Shown: positions 59,716 through 64,000 of the stretch, in pieces
Layout of the letters: each line of letters starts with the position of its first letter
How positions within the stretch are numbered: position 1 is the first letter of the stretch
Source: Acidobacterium sp049965615
GTDB lineage: Bacteria > Acidobacteriota > Terriglobia > Terriglobales > Acidobacteriaceae
NCBI GenBank assembly: GCA_049965615.1
Contig: JBMFWD010000006.1
Span: forward strand, 1 to 64,000
Direction of reading: 5' to 3'
Length of the DNA stretch: 64,000 nucleotides
The notes under the pieces: model-generated
Database searches by the model: none
Seen by the model: only the letters and a program-made list of their open reading frames with translations
What the model was told of the DNA's origin: nothing
Program-made: the position numbers and the translations under genes

Positions 59716-60819
59716 ATGGCCCGCATCCGCCTCCATCTCTGCCTCCTCCTGCTCGCCACCCTCGTCGCCGCCGCGCAAACCCCGCCAGTCCAATCCACTT
59801 CCGTCTGGACCCTCCAGTCCAGCCAAACCACAGCCAGCCTCCGCGGCATCCACGCTGTGAATTCTCAAATCGCATGGGCAAGCGGCACCAGCGGAACCAT
59901 CCTCCGCACCCTAGACGGCGGCCGCCACTGGCGGCCCTGCGCCATCCCACCCAACGCCGCCAAACTCGACTTCCGCGCCATCTGGGCCTTCGACGCCCGC
60001 ACTGCATGGGCCATGTCCAGCGGCCTCGGCAACCAATCCCGCCTCTACAAAACCACCGACGGCTGCGCCCACTGGACCCTCCTCGCCACTAATCCCGACC
60101 CCAAAGGCTTCTGGGACGCCATGATCTTCCAGAACCGCCGGAAAGGCTTCCTCCTCGGCGACCCCGTCCACCATCACTTCGTCTTCCTCTCCACCACCAA
60201 CGGCGGCCTCACCTGGAAACCCTCCCAATCCCCCACTCTCGCCGCAAAACCCTTTGCAACCGGAGCCTTCGCCGCCAGCAACGCCTCCCTGCTCGCCGGG
60301 CCGCGCGATCCCATCCTCTTCGGCACCACCGGCGCATGGATCTACCGGCAGACATGGCAGGGTTCCGTGCTGCTCACCGCTAAACCCAAAACTCCCATTC
60401 CTATGCACGAGATCTGGACTCCCATCCCTGCTCCTCTCGCAAAAGGCGGCCCGGCAGCCGGAATCTTTGCCGTTGCCGGCAATGCCGGGGCCCCCGGGGG
60501 CGACGGCACCATCCTCGCCGTAGGCGGCAACTACACCCAACCCAACAACCCCACCGGTACCGCCGCCTGGTCCGCCGACGGAGGCCTCCACTGGCGTGCC
60601 GCCACCCATCCTCCCCACGGCTACCGCTCCACCGTCGCCTGGGACCCCACCAGCCACGCCTGGATTACCGCCGGAACCAACGGCTCCGACGTCAGCTACG
60701 ACAACGGCAAAACCTGGCACCCCCTCGGCAACGGCAACTGGAACGCCATCAGTCTGCCCTTCATCGTCGGCCCCAACGGCCGCATCGGACGCCTCAACCC
60801 AGCCCGCCTGCCCAAATGA
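59716..60819 (+). CDS. Secreted YCF48/BNR-repeat propeller protein
   Basis: 367 residues with a signal peptide (about 1-20, VAAAQ). Repeats of the form G..W.A...G.I..T.DGG..W (IAWASGTSGTILRTLDGGRHW, FVFLSTTNGGLTW, AWSADGGLHWRA, VSYDNGKTWHPL) mark BNR/Asp-box-like blades, as in YCF48-type proteins. No sialidase active site is seen. It sits between lolA and pilC, 22 bp after lolA. A role in pilus assembly or envelope scaffolding is possible but unsupported by sequence. Confidence 0.78.
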   Translation: MARIRLHLCLLLLATLVAAAQTPPVQSTSVWTLQSSQTTASLRGIHAVNSQIAWASGTSGTILRTLDGGRHWRPCAIPPNAAKLDFRAIWAFDARTAWAMSSGLGNQSRLYKTTDGCAHWTLLATNPDPKGFWDAMIFQNRRKGFLLGDPVHHHFVFLSTTNGGLTWKPSQSPTLAAKPFATGAFAASNASLLAGPRDPILFGTTGAWIYRQTWQGSVLLTAKPKTPIPMHEIWTPIPAPLAKGGPAAGIFAVAGNAGAPGGDGTILAVGGNYTQPNNPTGTAAWSADGGLHWRAATHPPHGYRSTVAWDPTSHAWITAGTNGSDVSYDNGKTWHPLGNGNWNAISLPFIVGPNGRIGRLNPARLPK

Positions 60820-60893
60820 GCGATACAGCCCTCCAACACGTCTATCCTGTACGGAAACTGCTACCTTAGAAGCATCAGCAGAATCACGAGCTT

Positions 60894-62090
60894 ATGGCCG
60901 AATTCGTTATCAAACTGGCCGATGAACGCGGGCGCATGCAGGAGCAGACCCATACTGCCGCCTCCGCCGACGAACTGCGTCAACGATTCACGCAGGCGGG
61001 CTATTACGTCTACTCGGTCCGTGCGCGCGGCCTCACCGGCGCCCAGCGCAAAATCAAGCTCGAACCCTTCCTCATCTTCAATCAGCAGTTCCTCACCCTC
61101 ATCAAGGCCGGACTGCCCATCCTCAACTCGCTCCACATGCTCGCCCAGAGCCAGAAAAACGAGCGCTTCGCCGCCCAGCTCAAAAACGTAGCCGAGCGCG
61201 TCAAAACCGGCGAATCCCTCTCCAGCGCATTCGACGCGCAGGGCGCATTCCCGCCCATCTACACCACCACACTCCTCGCCGGCGAGCGCAGCGGCAACCT
61301 CGACGAGGTCCTCAACCGCTACCTCATCTTCCAGCGCATCTCGCTCACCTTCCGTAAAAAACTGCAGGCATCGCTCATCTACCCCACCCTGCTGGTCTTC
61401 CTCGTTTTCGGACTCTTCACCTTCCTCATCACCTATGTCGTCCCACGCTTCGCCCTGCTCTATAACCAGCTCGGCTCCAGGCTGCCCGCGCTCACCGTCG
61501 CCATGCTCAACCTCGGCAAGGCCGCCCAGCACTACGCGCTCTTTGTTGTACCGGCCCTGGCCGTCCTCACCTTTCTGCTCCTGCGCTGGAGCAGAACCGA
61601 ATCCGGCGCCGATTTCATCGACGGCGTACGCATTCGCCTCCCCATCTTCGGCAATATCTGGCTTAAGTATCAGGTCGCGCTCTTTTCCCGCACCCTTTCC
61701 ACGCTGCTGCTCGGCGGCCTGCCGCTCGTGCCGTCCCTGGAAACCGCAGCCCGCTCCATCTCCAGCCGCCGCATTGCCAAAGCCGTCTTCAACTCCGTCA
61801 GCAGCGTCCGCGAAGGCAATGGCCTCGCCAACAGCCTCAAAGGCACCCGCATCTTTCCCGAGCTATCGACTGAAATGATCGAGGTCGGCGAATCCACCGG
61901 CGCGCTGCCCCAAATGCTCAACTCCGTCGCCGAATTCTTCGAGGAAGACGTGCAGACCGCGCTCACCGCCGCTCTCTCCCTCATCGAACCGGCCATCCTC
62001 ATCTTCATGGGCATCATCGTCACCATCATTCTTGTCGCCCTCTACCTGCCCATCTTCTCCATGGGCAACGGCGCGGGACTCGGCAGCTGA
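60894..62090 (+). CDS. pilC: Type IV pilus inner-membrane platform protein PilC
   Basis: 398 residues; T2SF-domain protein with two tandem repeats (about 68-190 and 270-392) and three membrane helices (about 160-185, 215-235, 370-392). It anchors the pilus assembly machine and couples PilB/PilT motion to pilin insertion. The motifs LIKAGLPILNSLHMLAQ, LLAGERSGNLDEVL, LLLGGLPLVPSLETAA and IEVGESTGALPQML are diagnostic. An N-terminal extension of ~65 residues is typical. pilB follows after 20 bp. Confidence 0.93.
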   Translation: MAEFVIKLADERGRMQEQTHTAASADELRQRFTQAGYYVYSVRARGLTGAQRKIKLEPFLIFNQQFLTLIKAGLPILNSLHMLAQSQKNERFAAQLKNVAERVKTGESLSSAFDAQGAFPPIYTTTLLAGERSGNLDEVLNRYLIFQRISLTFRKKLQASLIYPTLLVFLVFGLFTFLITYVVPRFALLYNQLGSRLPALTVAMLNLGKAAQHYALFVVPALAVLTFLLLRWSRTESGADFIDGVRIRLPIFGNIWLKYQVALFSRTLSTLLLGGLPLVPSLETAARSISSRRIAKAVFNSVSSVREGNGLANSLKGTRIFPELSTEMIEVGESTGALPQMLNSVAEFFEEDVQTALTAALSLIEPAILIFMGIIVTIILVALYLPIFSMGNGAGLGS

Positions 62091-62110
62091 CACAGGAGGA
62101 ATTCACACCC

Positions 62111-63739
62111 ATGGCCAATCCACCCGTAGTCACCGCAGCGCCCGAAGCGGAAGAGCTCGTCGTCGCACAAAATCTCGCTCGCCGCTACCGCTGCGAATTC
62201 ATCGACCTCAAAAACTTCCGCATCCAGCACGAAGTCATCCGCAGCGTACCCGTCGAGCTCATGTTCCGCTACAACTTCGTGCCGCTGGAACAGCTCGAAG
62301 ACCGCATCGTCATCGCCGTCAGCGACCCCAGCCGTCTCATGATGCTCGATGAAATATCGAGTCTCCTCGGCCAGCGCGTCCTCACGCGCGTCGCCACCCT
62401 CTCGCAGATCACTGACCTCCTCAAAAAAACCGAGCAGTCCCAGCGCGTCCTTGACGAAGCCTCGGAAGGACTCACTTTCGACTTCGTCTCCGCTGAAGAT
62501 AATCCCGACGAAAACATCTCCATCGAAAAGCTGACCTCCGAAGAGGACATCAGCCCCATCATCCGCCTCGTCGACACCACCATCTTCACCGCTCTTGAGC
62601 GCCGCGCCTCTGACATTCACATCGAAACCTACGAAGACTCCGTCGTCATCAAGTACCGCATCGACGGCGTCCTCCAGCCCGCCATGGCCCCCATCGCGCG
62701 CGAGCATCATCAGACCATCCTCTCCCGCATCAAGGTCATGAGCGAACTCGACATCGCCGAGCGCCGCGTCCCCCAGGATGGCCGCTTCCGTGTCCGCTAT
62801 AAAACCCGCCTCATCGACTTCCGCGTCTCCATCATGCCCACCGTGCATGGTGAAAACGCCGTCCTCCGCGTCCTCGACAAGGAGTCCATGAGCGAAAAAT
62901 TCCAGCAGCTCACCCTTGATGTCGTCGGCTTCCACGAGGATGACCTCCGCCGCTTCCGCCGCTACATTCGCGAGCCCTACGGCATGGTCCTCGTCACCGG
63001 ACCCACCGGCTCCGGCAAAACCACCACCCTCTACGCCGCACTCAACGAAATCAAAAGCGACGAAGACAAGATCATCACCATCGAAGACCCCGTCGAATAT
63101 CAGATTCGCGGCATCACCCAGATCCCAGTCAACGAGAAAAAGGGACTCACCTTCGCCCGCGGCCTGCGCTCCATCCTCCGCCACGATCCCGACAAAATCC
63201 TCGTCGGCGAAATCCGCGACCAGGAAACCGCCCAGATCGCCATCAACTCCGCCCTCACCGGCCACCTCGTCTTCACCACCGTCCACGCCAATAATGTCGT
63301 TGACGTCCTCGGCCGCTTCCTCAACATGGGCGTCGAAGCCTACAACTTCGTCTCCGCACTCAACTGCATCCTCGCCCAGCGCCTCGTCCGCACCATCTGC
63401 GAGCACTGCGTGCGCGAGGTCCGGTACGACGACGAAACCCTCATCCTCAGCGGTCTCGATCCCGCCGAGTGGCGCACCTTCCCCTTCCGCGAAGGCGCCG
63501 GCTGCATCGAGTGCGGCGGCACCGGGTACCGCGGACGTACCGCCATCCACGAGCTGCTCGACCTCACCGACCCCATTCGCGAAGCCATTCTCGACAAGAA
63601 GCCAACCTCTGAGGTCCGCCGCCTCGCACAATCCGAGGGCATGCAATTCCTTCGCGAAAGCGCCGTCGATCGCGTCCGCCGCGGACTCACCACGCTAAAA
63701 GAAATCAACAAAGTTACATTTATTGAGGCAACCCGCTAG
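62111..63739 (+). CDS. pilB: Type IV pilus extension ATPase PilB/GspE family
   Basis: 542 residues. N-terminal MshEN/GspE_N-like domain (about 20-130), then the secretion ATPase core: Asp box VVIKYRIDGVLQ, Walker A GPTGSGKTTT, Asp-rich EDPVEYQ, Walker B LVGEIRD, His box TGHLVFTTVHAN. A tetracysteine zinc element (CEHCVRE and CIECGGTGYRGR) is typical of PilB/GspE and not PilT. A strong AGGAGGA precedes ATG 62111. The stop overlaps the next gene's GTG start by one base. Confidence 0.95.
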   Translation: MANPPVVTAAPEAEELVVAQNLARRYRCEFIDLKNFRIQHEVIRSVPVELMFRYNFVPLEQLEDRIVIAVSDPSRLMMLDEISSLLGQRVLTRVATLSQITDLLKKTEQSQRVLDEASEGLTFDFVSAEDNPDENISIEKLTSEEDISPIIRLVDTTIFTALERRASDIHIETYEDSVVIKYRIDGVLQPAMAPIAREHHQTILSRIKVMSELDIAERRVPQDGRFRVRYKTRLIDFRVSIMPTVHGENAVLRVLDKESMSEKFQQLTLDVVGFHEDDLRRFRRYIREPYGMVLVTGPTGSGKTTTLYAALNEIKSDEDKIITIEDPVEYQIRGITQIPVNEKKGLTFARGLRSILRHDPDKILVGEIRDQETAQIAINSALTGHLVFTTVHANNVVDVLGRFLNMGVEAYNFVSALNCILAQRLVRTICEHCVREVRYDDETLILSGLDPAEWRTFPFREGAGCIECGGTGYRGRTAIHELLDLTDPIREAILDKKPTSEVRRLAQSEGMQFLRESAVDRVRRGLTTLKEINKVTFIEATR

Positions 63740-64000
63740 TGCCGATCAAATTCTCCATCCTTCCGGCCGGCTCGTACATGCGCCCGCCGCTCGCATGCGA
63801 AATCTTCCCCGGCGGCGTCGTCGCCGCGCGCCGCGAAGCCCGCAAAGGCGCGCAGCGTTCGGACGAAGATTCCCTCACCTGCAGCTACTACCAGCTGCCG
63901 GAATCCGCCCTTACGCCAGGACTCAAGAGCGCCAACCTGGCCGACCCTTCTGCAGTCTCCAGCGCCATCCGCAAGGCTCTTGAAGACGTAGGCGCGCGAC
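63739..64000 (+). CDS. Probable pilus assembly protein PilM, 5' part only
   Basis: 87 residues to the right edge, from GTG 63739, which overlaps the pilB stop (TAGTG). The fragment (MPIKFSILPAGSYMRPPLAC, then EIFPGGVVAARRE, then SAIRKALEDVGAR) matches no motif decisively. An actin-like PilM normally follows pilB/pilC in such clusters, and the SSAIRKALEDVG segment resembles the helix before the first PilM strand. An in-frame ATG 63778 is an alternative start. The call rests mainly on position. Confidence 0.5.
   Translation, partial: MPIKFSILPAGSYMRPPLACEIFPGGVVAARREARKGAQRSDEDSLTCSYYQLPESALTPGLKSANLADPSAVSSAIRKALEDVGAR

Noticed and set aside
62042..63646. 534-codon open frame opposite pilB
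   Set aside because: Acidic low-complexity shadow of pilB; no start context or homology.
1..64000. CRISPR arrays, tRNA/rRNA genes, prophage or transposase genes
   Set aside because: No regularly spaced repeats, tRNA-like cloverleaf motifs or recombinase signatures were recognised by reading; absence is not proven without a dedicated search.

Overview
The window looks like a chromosomal segment of an acidobacterium (Acidobacteriota, Terriglobia/Acidobacteriaceae type). It is GC-rich with compact operons. It carries a VWFA-like secreted protein of the type that is expanded in Acidobacteria, has Gram-negative envelope genes (LolA, LolD, a LolC/E-type permease, type IV pilus), and contains the acidobacterial dispersed repeat around 3.47-3.52 kb. 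I found no rRNA, tRNA, CRISPR array, integrase or intact insertion sequence. Most of it reads as core genome. The only clearly decayed stretch is 3.33-4.11 kb.

Layout. 0-3.3 kb: a truncated flavin oxidoreductase, a STAS-domain protein and a two-gene ergothioneine operon (egtB with a TTG start, then egtD). 3.3-4.1 kb: a dispersed repeat, an acyltransferase remnant and a doubtful small ORF. 4.1-14.3 kb: threonine dehydrogenase, a LacI-type regulator and an L-arabinose utilisation locus (secreted GH51 arabinofuranosidase, AraD, sugar/H+ symporter, an isomerase of the FucI-like family in place of classical AraA, and ribulokinase). A near-identical operator-like motif occurs twice between the divergent GH51 and araD genes. 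14.3-19.3 kb: uvrB, a phosphoglycolate-phosphatase-like HAD protein and a secreted S9 peptidase. 19.3-23.6 kb: the first cytochrome c maturation operon (ccmF, ccmH, a ccmI-like gene, an unknown membrane protein). 23.7-31.1 kb: a lone receiver protein, HtpX, a DUF4149 protein, a ZIP transporter, a second S9 peptidase, a Nudix hydrolase and xylulokinase. 31.2-41.4 kb: the VWFA protein, an S55-like protein with permuted motifs, a large propeller protein, the LolC/E-type permease, an acyltransferase, a zinc phospholipase-C-like protein and LolD. 41.6-46.0 kb: clpC, ytxH, thiC. 46.2-49.6 kb: the second ccm operon (ccmE-ccmA-ybaK-ccmB-ccmC-ccmD). 49.9-58.4 kb: DAHP synthase, a YncE-like lipoprotein, a SpoIIE-type phosphatase, a YihY protein, a cold-shock protein with a long leader, queG and a UDP-xylose-synthase-like gene. 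58.4-64 kb: a pilin-like gene, lolA, a BNR/YCF48-like propeller, pilC, pilB and the start of a probable pilM.

The strongest system-level observation concerns cytochrome c maturation. The Ccm genes are split into two operons 22 kb apart. CcmE has Cys in place of the haem-binding His (CxxxY instead of HxxxY). CcmH has an unusual CxCxC motif, and no CcmG is present in either cluster. Both operons begin with the same architecture: a CRP-type palindrome (TGTGA-N6-TCACA, one mismatch at ccmF), 22-23 bp, a TAGANT -10 hexamer, 8-9 bp, and the ATG. This suggests co-regulation by one CRP/FNR-family protein and near-leaderless transcripts.
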